Positions 8,194 through 16,705 of a stretch of 64,000 bases of DNA are shown here, one piece after another. The stretch is from positions 372,001 to 436,000 of the forward strand of contig NZ_CP132295.1 in the NCBI RefSeq assembly GCF_030734285.1, in the 5' to 3' direction. The stretch's first letter is position 1, and each line of letters starts with the position of its first letter. Origin of the DNA: Natronococcus sp. AD-5 (GTDB lineage: Archaea; Halobacteriota; Halobacteria; Halobacteriales; Natrialbaceae). The position numbers and the translations under genes were made by a program. The notes beneath the pieces are model-generated. The model did no database searches. It had not been told where the DNA came from and saw only the letters and a program-made list of their open reading frames with translations.

Positions 8194-9408
8194 ATGCCCA
8201 AGTCCGACGATCTATTTATCCGAGAGGATCCGATTTTTATCAACAAGGAACTCCTCGAGATCAGTCACCTCCCGGACGAAGGCCGGATCGTCGGCCGAGA
8301 CGAAGAGATCAGCCATCTGGCTAACGCGGTTAATCCCGCGATCTTCGGTCAGAGCCCGAGCAACGTGCTCATCTACGGGAAAACCGGCACCGGGAAGTCT
8401 CTCTGTGCGAAGTACGTTTCCAGACGTCTCGTCGAGACTGCCGAGGAAGAGGGGATAACCGCCGTCTTCGCGTACGTCGACTGTGCTCAGGACACTACCG
8501 AGACCCAGGCCGTCCAGACGATTGCGAGCTCCGTCAACACCGGGTCAACTGACATCTACATTCCCGACAAAGGAATCAGTACGGCGACGTACTACAAACG
8601 ACTCTGGCGGCTACTCAACCAGGTGTACGACGTAGCATTGATCATCCTCGACGAGATCGACAAACTCGAGGACGACGCAATTCTAATGCAGCTTTCCCGT
8701 GCCGGAGAGGCCGGGAAAGTCACGGACTGCAAGATCGGTGTCATGGGGATCAGTAACAAGATCAAGTATAAGGATCGGATGGACGAGCGGGTCAAGTCCA
8801 GTCTGTGCGAACGCGAGTTCGTCTTTCCGCCGTACAACGCGAGCCAACTCAACGAGATTATGGTTGCGAGGAGCGATGCGTTCCGCAACGGCGTCCTCGA
8901 GGATGCGGTTATTCCGCGAGCAGCGGCGCTTGCCGCTCGCGAGCACGGTGACGCCCGAAAAGCGATCGACATTCTCCGATACGCTGGCGAGATCGCGCAA
9001 GCGAAGGATGCCGATATCGTCCGCGAAGAGTTCGTCGTGCAGGCCCGCGAGCGCGCTGAAGTCGACCGGTTCCGAGAGCTCATCCGTGGGTCGACGCCGC
9101 ACTCCCGGTACGTTTTGCAAGCGTTGACCGTGCTCTCGCTCGACCAGCAGCGCGACGGTGATCCCACGGAGCACGACGGATTCCGTACGACACGCATCTA
9201 CGACGTCTACGAGCAGATCTGTCGGCAGGAGGGAACCGATGCGCTGTCACTCCGTCGTGTTCGTGATCTGCTAAAAGAGCACGCGTTCCTCGACATTCTC
9301 GAACAGACACGCCATAGCGGCGGAAGTGCCGAAGGGAGCTATACCGAACACACGCTCCTCGAGAACCCTGAAGTCGTTAAAGACGTGCTCGAAGATACCG
9401 TCGAATGA
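8194..9408 (+). CDS. orc1/cdc6: Orc1/Cdc6 replication initiator
   Basis: 404 aa AAA+ initiator that binds ORB elements and loads the MCM helicase. Walker A GKTGTGKS at 62-69, Walker B LIILDEID at 149-156, sensor 1 Asn188 (GVMGISNKI), sensor 2 Arg in GDARKAIDILRYA (about 252-264), and a C-terminal winged helix from about 300 (SRYVLQALTVLSL, TRIYDVYEQICRQEG, LRRVRDLLKEHAFLDI). ORB-like repeats lie on both sides and one touches the start codon, suggesting autoregulation. The ATG at 8194 precedes the conserved FIREDPIFINKELLEISHLP. Confidence 0.97.
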   Translation: MPKSDDLFIREDPIFINKELLEISHLPDEGRIVGRDEEISHLANAVNPAIFGQSPSNVLIYGKTGTGKSLCAKYVSRRLVETAEEEGITAVFAYVDCAQDTTETQAVQTIASSVNTGSTDIYIPDKGISTATYYKRLWRLLNQVYDVALIILDEIDKLEDDAILMQLSRAGEAGKVTDCKIGVMGISNKIKYKDRMDERVKSSLCEREFVFPPYNASQLNEIMVARSDAFRNGVLEDAVIPRAAALAAREHGDARKAIDILRYAGEIAQAKDADIVREEFVVQARERAEVDRFRELIRGSTPHSRYVLQALTVLSLDQQRDGDPTEHDGFRTTRIYDVYEQICRQEGTDALSLRRVRDLLKEHAFLDILEQTRHSGGSAEGSYTEHTLLENPEVVKDVLEDTVE

Positions 9409-9431
9409 TCCCCGTCATCCGAACGAACTGG

Positions 9432-9657
9432 ATTCACCGGAAATCCAGTGTGTTTCGTAATACCGCTCTTCTTTCACCGGAAACCTGGTGTGTTTCGGGA
9501 GATAGCACCTTTTCACTGGAACGTCTGTGTGCCTCGTGACGCGTCGCTCAGTTTCACCGGAAATTCAGTGTGATTCGCGATACGGCTCTTCTTTCACCGG
9601 AAACACGGTGTGTCTCGAGAGTCGGCTCTCCTCTCACCGGAAATCCAGTGTGTTTTC
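9432..9657 (+). repeat. Tandem array of six ORB-like elements, 40-bp period
   Basis: Copies start at 9432, 9472, 9511, 9552, 9592 and 9632, all on the plus strand, with core TTCACCGGAAAnnnnGTGTG and usually a trailing TTTCG or TCTCG. The third copy is degenerate (TTTCACTGGAACGTCTGTGT). Spacing of 39-41 bp is close to four helical turns, so initiators would bind one DNA face. The array begins 24 bp after the initiator stop codon. Confidence 0.85.
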
Positions 9658-9770
9658 TCTCGTTCGAACTGAGTGGCGCGTACTGAGATCGGCTCATCGC
9701 CACTCACGATTTCTTCTTTACTCTCATCCCCGTCCTGAAGGATCGCCGTTATGCACGGCTGGTAGCTCGT

Positions 9771-9914
9771 TCTTCACCGGAAACCCGGTGTCCGAAATTA
9801 CCGAGATTCCACACCGCCCACACCACGTTTCCGGTGAATTTTGGTGATCACACCAGTCTTTATCACCACCAGATTCCAGATATACGGATCAAACTTCACC
9901 GGAAACAAGGTGTG
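9771..9914. repeat. Three dispersed ORB-like elements
   Basis: Plus-strand copy at 9772-9792 (TTCACCGGAAACCCGGTGTC), minus-strand copy at 9819-9840 (reads TTCACCGGAAACGTGGTGTG) and plus-strand copy at 9895-9914 (TTCACCGGAAACAAGGTGTG). The first two face each other, and the last borders the AT-rich stretch from about 9970. Confidence 0.7.
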
Positions 9915-9969
9915 CAGTCGGGCGGGTCTCCCCGAATTCGGACGGGACAGATAGAGACTTACTTCATTT

Positions 9970-10130
9970 GGTTCGCAAAATCGAACGTCTGAGCAATTAA
10001 TAGCGCTAATAATTCTCTCTACTATGTACTGAACATTCTATAGTCAGCGGAACATCAATATTTACTAAACTCTGAATAAATATATCAAAATACATTAGAT
10101 TAGAAATAAGTACTGTCTCATGTACGTACT
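9970..10130. other. AT-rich stretch, possible unwinding element
   Basis: About 160 bp dominated by A and T (for example AATATTTACTAAACTCTG and AATAAATATATCAAAATAC), bordered on its left by an ORB-like element. It is either a DNA-unwinding element of the 3' origin half or the promoter region of the subtilase gene; the two are not exclusive. Confidence 0.4.
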
Positions 10131-10136
10131 GTTTGC

Positions 10137-11471
10137 ATGACACGGAATCTCAAACGGCGAAGTGTACTGAAAACGATCGGTATTTCGGGAGCGGCCCTTA
10201 CGTTCGCAGGCCTCGCAGCGGCTACCGACGGCCAGGCGCGCTATATTGCTGAAACTGACGGGGACGCGAACAGCGAGATCGAATCGGCCGGTTTCGAGAT
10301 ACTAGCGAAACTGGCCGATGACACCGTCGTCCTTGTGAAAGGCACCGAGGATGCAGCCGACGACCTCGGCGATGTGCGCGGTGTATCCACCGCAGTTCCC
10401 GACTTCGCTGTCGAGTTCAAGGGGCCGAACGTCTCCTCGGACGACGTCGGTACTGACGGTGACGGCGTTGACGCTGGTGACGTGTACGACGAGTATCTCT
10501 GGGACAAACGGGTCCAGCAGGTCCGGGAGGCCCACGAGTACGCGACCGGCGCGGGACAGACGGTTGCAGTTATCGATACCGGTGTCGACGATACGCATCC
10601 CGATCTCGACGTCGACGTCGAACGCAGTGTGACGATCGTTGACGGCCGGCCGGCCGAACACACCGGTGACTCCGGATTCCACGGAACTCACGTTGCGGGT
10701 ACGATCGCCGGAGCGGATGACGTCGCGATGGTCGGCACTGCGCCGGACGCGACGCTCGTTTCCGTTCGCGTTCTCGGGCCCGATACGGGCACGTTCGGTG
10801 ATATCCTGGTCGGCATGCAGTACGCCGGGGAGATCGGTGCTACTGCCGCAAACATGAGCATCGGCTACATGCGATTACCGCGGGACGCAGACGTCGGAGC
10901 GTACCGACAGCTGTTCGAGCCGGTCGCTAACAGCGTAGCGCGCGACGGAACGGTACTGGTCGGATCGGGCGGGAACGACGAGACCGATCTCAAAGGCGGC
11001 TGGTTACGTCTCTGGAACGGCCTCGCTGGTGTAATGGGCGTCAGTGCCCTGACGCACGAGGACGAATTATCGTACTACTCTAACTATGGGACGAATGACA
11101 TCGATGTCGGTTCGCCCGGTGGCGGCTACGAGACGATGGAGAAAACGTTCGTCGAGGACCCCGACGAAGTCGCGCGTCCCTGGCCGCTCAATGCGGTTTT
11201 CTCGACCGTCCCAAAGGAGAATTCGCTTCCCGATCCCTACGTCGATACGACGATCAATGGGGAGGCGTACGGTTGGCTTATGGGCACCTCGATGGCGGCT
11301 CCACAGGTAACGGGCCTCGCTGCACTCGTCCGAGAGCTCGAGCCGGATTTCAGTTCCCGCCGAGTCGAGAACGCGATTAAGCGGGGTGCGGAGGGTGCAA
11401 ACGGACAGGGCGACGACGCCCTCGGCGCGGGTCGCACGAACGCGCTGAATACTGTCGAGTCTCTCGATTGA
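10137..11471 (+). CDS. Tat-exported subtilisin-like serine protease (halolysin-type)
   Basis: 444 aa, MEROPS S8-like. N-terminal twin-arginine signal (NLKRRSVLKTIGISGAALTF), a propeptide-like region of about 35-120, then the catalytic triad: Asp147 (AVIDTGVDDTHPDL), His182 (FHGTHVAGTIAG) and Ser385 (MGTSMAAPQVTG), with oxyanion Asn280 (GSGGN). Classical halolysins carry a C-terminal extension; this protein stops after the catalytic domain. It should be exported folded by the Tat system. Its position directly beside the origin may be incidental. Confidence 0.93.
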   Translation: MTRNLKRRSVLKTIGISGAALTFAGLAAATDGQARYIAETDGDANSEIESAGFEILAKLADDTVVLVKGTEDAADDLGDVRGVSTAVPDFAVEFKGPNVSSDDVGTDGDGVDAGDVYDEYLWDKRVQQVREAHEYATGAGQTVAVIDTGVDDTHPDLDVDVERSVTIVDGRPAEHTGDSGFHGTHVAGTIAGADDVAMVGTAPDATLVSVRVLGPDTGTFGDILVGMQYAGEIGATAANMSIGYMRLPRDADVGAYRQLFEPVANSVARDGTVLVGSGGNDETDLKGGWLRLWNGLAGVMGVSALTHEDELSYYSNYGTNDIDVGSPGGGYETMEKTFVEDPDEVARPWPLNAVFSTVPKENSLPDPYVDTTINGEAYGWLMGTSMAAPQVTGLAALVRELEPDFSSRRVENAIKRGAEGANGQGDDALGAGRTNALNTVESLD

Positions 11472-11922
11472 CCTCTCGAAGTGAGAGTGGCGCTCGCCGT
11501 TCAACTTCGGTTTTCACTCGATACCTACTCCCTCTCGCCCCTATCTCGCTGCCGGTCCGAGTCGACGATCAACTACCAACTGACTCGGATAGCGAAGCTA
11601 CCTTCGGCACCTTTCCGACCTCGAGTCGTTATACTACCTTCCGGGGCTAACTGACGTACAGCGCCTTTACTGCCTAAAATCGGAACGATAGGCTAAATAG
11701 GTGTAATATGTTCACTGTCTATAATAGCTAACTCTCCTTCCTATCCTGTTTTACCTATCGTATTTATTTCGCCTATTATATCTATTGCATCTATGGTAGC
11801 TACTATATCTGCCTGCGGTAGAATTATATGCCTCTCGTTGGATGTGTGTACTGTCCGCTGAAACAGACGTTCGTGGTACAATAGGTACCTATCGGAATCT
11901 GAAGCGGGTGGAGTCACACAAT
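11472..11922. other. AT-rich leader of the parA operon, possible centromere
   Basis: 451 bp, AT-rich from about 11690 to 11880. No gene recognised. Hexamer ATAGGT/ACCTAT occurs at 11697, 11753, 11881 and 11887, the last two forming a 12-bp palindrome. A TATA-like GAATTATATG lies at 11820-11829. Short repeats upstream of parA are where many plasmid partition systems carry their centromere/operator. Confidence 0.45.
11881..11892. promoter_or_regulatory. Palindrome upstream of parA
   Basis: ATAGGTACCTAT, a perfect 12-bp palindrome 30 bp before the parA ATG; its half-site recurs at 11697 and 11753. Candidate partition or autoregulatory site. Confidence 0.4.
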
Positions 11923-12810
11923 ATGGCAGTAACAGACGAGCCGCGCGCCGTGAGCGTGGTAATCCTGAAAGGTGGTGTCGGCAAGTCAACAACCTCGATG
12001 AACCTCGCGCGCCAGCTCGCCGAGCGTGGTCGGACGCTGTTCGCGGATCTGGATCCGAACGGTCACGCGACGAACGGTCTCGGGTTCACGGACGCCTACC
12101 AGAGCGACACGAATCTCGGCGACGTCATCCTTGAGGGGAACGCGACGCCGAACGACATCATCCGAGAGACCGAGCACGACTTCGATCTGCTCCCGTCGTC
12201 GAACACGCTCGAGGACGTCGAGAAAGATCTCGCCGGTGCAATGCAGGGATCGGCCCGCGTCAAGTCCAAGATCGTCGAACCGCTGCTCGGCTCCGAGTAC
12301 GAGTACATGGTCTTCGACTGCCCGGCCTATCCGGGAATGCTCAACAACAACGCCCTGGTCGCGACGGGCAACGTCATGATTCCGATCGAACCCGGCTCGA
12401 GCGCGATCGGCGGGTACAAGCGAACGATGGAACGGCTGATCGAACCGGCCCGCGAGTACATCGACGTCGACGTCCTCGCGATCGTCCCGAACAAACTCGA
12501 GGATCGGATCGATCAACGGACCGAAGACCGGGAACTGCTCGAGAATCTGAACACGGCGAGTTACGAGGTAAATCCCGGCCAACCGCTTCCCGAGGTCGTG
12601 CCGGCGTTCGCTCGCATCACGGCCGAGGAATTCGAGCGGATCGATGCGGGGGAGTGTAAACCGCCGAAGCCCGGTATCCGACACCGCGCGGCGCTTTCAC
12701 GGTCGCTCAGTGCCGAGCAACCGCTCCAGGACTACGATCCGGAAAGCGACCAGATCGAGTACTACGAAGAACTCGCGTCGATCGTCGCGGCGGGAGGCGT
12801 TGAACGATGA
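11923..12810 (+). CDS. parA: ParA/Soj-family partition ATPase
   Basis: 295 aa. Deviant Walker A LKGGVGKSTTSMNL (signature Lys16, Lys21), then FADLDPNGHATNGLGF and Walker B-like YMVFDCPAYPGMLNNNALVA. Start chosen at 11923; an upstream in-frame extension of 27 codons lacks the family N-terminus. The stop overlaps the ATG of the next gene (ATGA), a common ParA-partner arrangement. It acts in DNA segregation, probably of the replicon using the adjacent origin. A palindrome with ATAGGT half-sites precedes it. Confidence 0.93.
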   Translation: MAVTDEPRAVSVVILKGGVGKSTTSMNLARQLAERGRTLFADLDPNGHATNGLGFTDAYQSDTNLGDVILEGNATPNDIIRETEHDFDLLPSSNTLEDVEKDLAGAMQGSARVKSKIVEPLLGSEYEYMVFDCPAYPGMLNNNALVATGNVMIPIEPGSSAIGGYKRTMERLIEPAREYIDVDVLAIVPNKLEDRIDQRTEDRELLENLNTASYEVNPGQPLPEVVPAFARITAEEFERIDAGECKPPKPGIRHRAALSRSLSAEQPLQDYDPESDQIEYYEELASIVAAGGVER

Positions 12811-13259
12811 GCAATCCGTTCGACGACCTCAAAGAAGACGACGACAGCGACGACGATCTCGAAGGAAACGGCGAGACCGTCGGTGACGAGAGCACCTCGG
12901 GTTCGGTTGCGTCCGAACCCGAAGTTACCCAGGAAACACCGCCCTCGAGCCCGGACCCGAACCCGGGGTCACAATCGACAGTTACTACCGAACGGCAGTC
13001 ACGCGAACCGACTCCACCGTCGGAGTCCGGTCCGGCCTTCGAGTACTCGGAGGTGCGTCAGCGCCCGCTGTACGCTCGGTCCGAGACGTGGGACGACTTC
13101 GAAAAAACGCTTCGGACGTCGATCGCTCCCTCGCTGGCCGAGGAAGACGTCTTCGACGAGGAAACTCGCGAGATTCACGACGCCGTGCTTCGCCTTGCAG
13201 CCGCCGAACCGGAACAGATTGCGGAACTGGTTCTCGAGGCTCGCCGCCGATCGGATTGA
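12807..13259 (+). CDS. Small acidic ParA partner, candidate centromere-binding or adaptor protein
   Basis: 150 aa. Residues 1-70 are low-complexity and acidic (FDDLKEDDDSDDDLEGNG) with a Ser/Pro/Thr linker; 75-150 look folded and helical (YSEVRQRPLYARSETWDDFE, LAEEDVFDEETREIHDAVLR, AAAEPEQIAELVLEARRR). No ParB HTH or CTPase motif (GxxR, ENxxR) is present. The ATGA overlap with parA indicates translational coupling, so it probably supplies the ParB-like function or regulates the ATPase. No named family recognised. Confidence 0.75.
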   Translation: MSNPFDDLKEDDDSDDDLEGNGETVGDESTSGSVASEPEVTQETPPSSPDPNPGSQSTVTTERQSREPTPPSESGPAFEYSEVRQRPLYARSETWDDFEKTLRTSIAPSLAEEDVFDEETREIHDAVLRLAAAEPEQIAELVLEARRRSD

Positions 13260-13623
13260 TCGACGAGAACTCGAGTTCCCGTTCTACTGCTATACGTAAT
13301 AGCTATTCATTCCGGGAGGCGGCTATCGGCGTTACTCTCCTACCTTCCCTCGTGGAAGCGGCGTTCAGTTCCCATTGTACTCGACGAACCGAACGTGAAC
13401 CGTCGCATCGAATCCTGTCCGATCGTCGATTCGCTTGTTCGACGTCGACGACGGTTACGGGTTCGAATTATCGACGGAACGCATCGAGCGCTCTGTGAGC
13501 ACGGATACGCGAACCTCACGCTCTAGCACATCGAACCTGTTGCTGTTCGTGCCGGCCGCGTTCCCGGCGGAGATCAGTGCCGCAACGTGACGGTCGCTGG
13601 CACGGACAGTTCGTCGCGAGCGA
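13260..13623. other. Intergenic region with a regulator scrap
   Basis: 364 bp after the par operon. No intact gene; it contains a TetR-like fragment with an internal TAG (13458-13541). Otherwise nothing recognisable. Confidence 0.5.
13458..13541 (+). pseudogene. TetR/AcrR-family regulator remnant
   Basis: One plus-strand frame reads RVRIIDGTHRALCEHGYANL followed by TL-stop(TAG 13524-13526)-HIE. This matches the first helices of haloarchaeal TetR repressors (pattern IIDATYRALCEHGYADLT..DI). The HTH is lost after the amber codon and there is no C-terminal ligand domain, so it is a scrap. Confidence 0.45.
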
Positions 13624-14049
13624 TTAGCGAACGACGACGACGGGGGTCGGTGATCGACGGACGACCTTCTCCGCGACGCTGCCGAGCAGGATTCGCGAAA
13701 TCCCTTCCCGTCCGTGACTCCCGATGACGATCGCGTCGTACGGTGCGTTCTCCGCTTTCCAGACGATCGCGTGGTCCGGTTTGCCGAGTTCGATCTCGGT
13801 ATCGAGTTCGCGGTCGTGCTCCGCCGCGATTTCCGTCGCCTCGTCGAGGATGTCGCGCCCTCGATCGCGGCCTCTGTCCGCGTTGGGCACCCTGACGTCC
13901 GGATCCTCGAAGGCGGCCCAGTATCCTTCGGGTGCCGGGACGACGTACAGCGCGGTCGCGTCCGCGTCGGGGAACGTTTCGAAGGTGTACTCGAGCGCCC
14001 TCTTCGACGGCGGCGATCCGTCGTACGGAACGAGGATTTTGTCGCTCAT
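13624..14049 (-). CDS. Universal stress protein, UspA family
   Basis: 141 aa from MSDKILVPYDGSPPSKRALE. The C-terminal ATP-binding pattern G-2x-G-9x-G(S/T) is present (GSHGREGISRILLGSVAEKV), ending in PVVVVR. A start 12 codons upstream is possible, but the TATA-like GTATTATG at about 14073-14080 favours a leaderless transcript from 14049. Usp proteins bind ATP and aid stress survival; the partner is unknown. It sits among decayed genes. Confidence 0.9.
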   Translation of the reverse strand: MSDKILVPYDGSPPSKRALEYTFETFPDADATALYVVPAPEGYWAAFEDPDVRVPNADRGRDRGRDILDEATEIAAEHDRELDTEIELGKPDHAIVWKAENAPYDAIVIGSHGREGISRILLGSVAEKVVRRSPTPVVVVR

Positions 14050-14210
14050 GTGCGTCCGTACGTCGTCTGCCAGCATAATACGCACCCACGAAAACCGGAC
14101 CTGGGAATTCGACTCGAGGAACGCTACTTATCGGCGTTGCTCTCGCCCGCACACCGACGTCGCCGGCGCGGTCACGACGACCGTGTGACGATTGCGCTCT
14201 GGCGGGACGG

Positions 14211-14744
14211 CTACCACCCCGTTCCGCCGTTGATCCTGATGACCTGTCCGGTCAGAGCGAATGCGAGGTTCTCGCGAGAGGGGCCGCTCAGATCGACGTG
14301 ACAGCGCCAGACGACGGCGGCGTTCGGCATCGTCTCCGCGAGCACCTCGACCATTCCGAGGGGGTGGGGTCGTGCAACACGACGTCGTACTTGTCGCCGA
14401 CCGCGCTCGCGTTCCGCTCGGTAATTGCGCGATAATCACTTTCATCTCGTCAGTCAACGGCGACCCCGCTCCTTGGAGCCCGTTGTGGAGGGACTTGGTT
14501 ACCTCGAAGAAGGCGTCGTCGTCGGCCACGCGAGCCAGTCGGTGTCGACGCCGAGATCGGGACACGAAGGGACGATCAACAGGAGGACCTCCGCGACGCC
14601 ACCGCCGGTCGCCGTCGAGTTCACGCGGAGTATCCGGGCGTCCTTGAGGTCGGCGGCGAGCGCGCGGAGCCGCTGGACCTGGTCGCGGTCCGACACGGAG
14701 CCGTCGGCCGCTATCGATCGATCTTCCGGAACTGGTGAACGCAT
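14211..14744 (-). pseudogene. Chimeric pseudogene: TreT-like glycosyltransferase N-part joined to an SDR C-terminus
   Basis: From 14744 the minus strand reads, across three frames, pieces of a trehalose glycosyltransferring synthase: RVNSTATGGGVAEVLLLIV, then DDDAFFEVTKSLHNGLQG, then YRAITERNASAVGDKYDVV, then GMVEVLAETMPNAAVVWRCH. After NLAFAL (about 14254) it turns into TGQVIRINGGTGW-stop, the usual C-terminus of 3-oxoacyl-ACP-reductase-like SDRs. This is what a deletion fusing two genes leaves, followed by frameshift decay. The catalytic second half of the glycosyltransferase is absent. Confidence 0.7.
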
Positions 14745-15046
14745 AGTGTGATGGGTCCGTCCACGGCCACGAGACGGGTACGGGTTACACCTGTACCGAT
14801 AGAACGCTCTGCGAGATACCGATTACAGGAATGTGCCTCCGAAGACCGGCCGACACTCTGTCTTTTCGACGCTCCGTTCGAAGGCGCTTCGTCGCATAAC
14901 TAGCGGTAGTGGCGATACCGGCGGTCGCGCGTCTCGAATCCGCCCCGGTTCTCGTCGCTCCGCTCGTGCGGAAGTCCAGTTGAGCTGCGTCGAACCCACG
15001 TTCGAACGCGGTCGCTTTTGGCCTCGCGACGACATACTACACCACG
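14745..15046. other. Intergenic region, nothing recognised
   Basis: 302 bp between the start of the decayed gene and the ABC ATPase gene. It must hold the promoter for the ABC operon, but no strong TATA element or palindrome was evident. Confidence 0.4.
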
Positions 15047-15718
15047 ATGGTTTCAAAAGTCGAGGCGGATTCCCTTACGCGGGTCGTCGACGGCGAGGCG
15101 ATCGTCGACTCGATCTCCCTGCGCGTCCGGACGTCCGACGTCGTCGCGATCATCGGCCCGTCGGGATCGGGAAAATCCTCGTTCCTCCGACTCCTCAATC
15201 GGCTGGACGAACCCACCGCAGGCACGGTGTTTCTCGACGGTACCGACTACCGAGAGATCGATCCGCAGGAGTTACGCCGGCGGATCGGGCTCATCCCGCA
15301 GGATCCCGCTCTCAACCGCGGCACCGTCGTCGAAAACGTCGCCCTCGGGGCGCGCGTCCGCGACGACCCCGCCGACGAGGAGCGCGTCGCGGCGCTGCTC
15401 GAGCGGATGGGACTCGAGGGGTACGAAGACCGCGTCGTCGACGACCTCTCCGGGGGCGAAAAACAGCGCGTGTCCGTCGCCCGGACGCTCTACGTCGACC
15501 CCGAGGTACTGCTCCTCGACGAGCCGACCGCGCACCTCGATACGACGACTGAAGAGCAGATCGAGGATCTGATCGCCGAACTGATCCGCGAGGACGACCT
15601 GACCTGCGTGCTCGTCACGCACGACACCGCACAGGCAAGCCGGCTCGGTGACCGCATCGTCAAGTTCGTGGACGGAAGCGTCGCTGCGGCGGGCACGCCG
15701 ACAGAGGTCATCGGATGA
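15047..15718 (+). CDS. ABC transporter ATPase (FetA/YbbL-like)
   Basis: 223 aa. Walker A GPSGSGKSS (about 38-46), Q-loop IPQDPAL, signature LSGGEKQRVSVARTL, Walker B VLLLDEPTAHLD and H-loop LVTHD. Its stop overlaps by 4 bp the start of a UPF0014 permease gene, identifying it as the ATPase of a FetAB-type exporter, linked in bacteria to iron export and oxidative-stress resistance. PstB-like similarity is only general ABC similarity. Confidence 0.88.
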   Translation: MVSKVEADSLTRVVDGEAIVDSISLRVRTSDVVAIIGPSGSGKSSFLRLLNRLDEPTAGTVFLDGTDYREIDPQELRRRIGLIPQDPALNRGTVVENVALGARVRDDPADEERVAALLERMGLEGYEDRVVDDLSGGEKQRVSVARTLYVDPEVLLLDEPTAHLDTTTEEQIEDLIAELIREDDLTCVLVTHDTAQASRLGDRIVKFVDGSVAAAGTPTEVIG

Positions 15719-16539
15719 CCGAGGCGACGCTCGACACTTTCGTCGATCAGGCGACCGATCCGATCGTGATCACGGGGTTCGTCCAGATCGTGACGGCCGC
15801 CGCGCTCGCCGCGATCGTACTGGGTGTCGTGTACGCTCGCGATCTCGACTTCGAGCGCGAGGTCCTCACGACGTCCGGCCGCGGACTGGTACAGGTCGTC
15901 GCGGCCGGCGCAGTGATCGGCGTGCTGCTGGCGGCCCACCTCGCGTGGGCGACGGTCGTCCTCGCGTTCATGATCTGCGTCGCAGGGTGGATCTCGCACG
16001 AGCGCGGCGACGCGATCCCCGGCGTGTTTCGCACCTCCGTTCTCTCGATCGGATTCGGTGCAGGGCTGGTGATCGTGATGATGGCGCTCGCGGGAGCCAT
16101 CGAGACGACGATGCGCGATCTCATCGTCATCGGGAGCATGATCATCGCGAACGCGATGAAGACGAACTCGCTGGTGCTGGATCGATTCACGGGGGAACTG
16201 GCGGCGAATCGCCCGGAAATCGAGGCGGTGCTGAGCGTCGGCGGCTCGCCCGAACGGGCCATCAACCGGTACGTGTCGACCAGCGTCTACGCGTCGATCA
16301 TTCCGATCCTCGACAGTATCAAGAGTCTGGGCATCGTCCAGATTCCGGGACTGATGGCGGGGATGATCATCGCCGGTGCAAATCCGATTTACGCGGCCCA
16401 GTATCAGTTCGTGATCATGCTCATGATCTTCGCCGCCGGTGGGCTCACGGTCGTGGTGAATACGATCCTGATCAGTCGCCGCGTGTTCACCGACGCGAAG
16501 CAGTTGGACGATAGCATTCTCAACGCGATCGAGACATAA
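15715..16539 (+). CDS. UPF0014/FetB-family ABC permease
   Basis: 274 aa with about seven membrane segments. Family hallmarks: VLGVVYARDLDFEREVLTTS, ATVVLAFMICVAGWISHERG, MIIANAMKTNSLVLDRFTGE, GGSPERAINRYVSTSVYASI, IPGLMAGMIIAGANPIYAAQ. It overlaps the ATPase gene by 4 bp (ATGA). By homology to E. coli FetB it is a metal (iron) exporter subunit; substrate in haloarchaea is inferred. Confidence 0.88.
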   Translation: MTEATLDTFVDQATDPIVITGFVQIVTAAALAAIVLGVVYARDLDFEREVLTTSGRGLVQVVAAGAVIGVLLAAHLAWATVVLAFMICVAGWISHERGDAIPGVFRTSVLSIGFGAGLVIVMMALAGAIETTMRDLIVIGSMIIANAMKTNSLVLDRFTGELAANRPEIEAVLSVGGSPERAINRYVSTSVYASIIPILDSIKSLGIVQIPGLMAGMIIAGANPIYAAQYQFVIMLMIFAAGGLTVVVNTILISRRVFTDAKQLDDSILNAIET

Positions 16540-16705
16540 TACGGGGCCGGCACCCGGTTCTCCGCGCGTTTTCGCGTTCGCGAGCACCTCTCTCATCTGG
16601 ATCGATACTGAGGTTCGCTGCCCAGTAGGGGTCCCAGACGCCGTAGCGGGTCATCTTCGAGCCCTTTATGCTGGTCTATGCCAATGCGTCACATAGTGGG
16701 GGCCG

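Larger units (their letters stand above)
9409..10136. other. Gene-free 3' origin region
   Basis: 728 bp between orc1/cdc6 and the subtilase gene with no credible gene. It holds the six-copy ORB array, three dispersed ORB elements (9771, 9819, 9894) and a strongly AT-rich stretch at about 9970-10130 that could be an unwinding element or the subtilase promoter. Confidence 0.7.

Noticed and set aside
9432-9914. CRISPR array
   Set aside because: Regular 40-bp period, but intervals contain only 14-20 bp of variable sequence, the repeats match the ORB elements upstream of orc1, and no cas genes are present.
11468-11650. 60-codon plus-strand frame after the subtilase
   Set aside because: Overlaps the subtilase stop in another frame, Ser/Thr/Arg-rich and unlike haloarchaeal proteins.
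11842-11922. 27-codon N-terminal extension of ParA
   Set aside because: The extension lacks ParA similarity and covers the palindrome/promoter; the ATG at 11923 gives the standard N-terminus.
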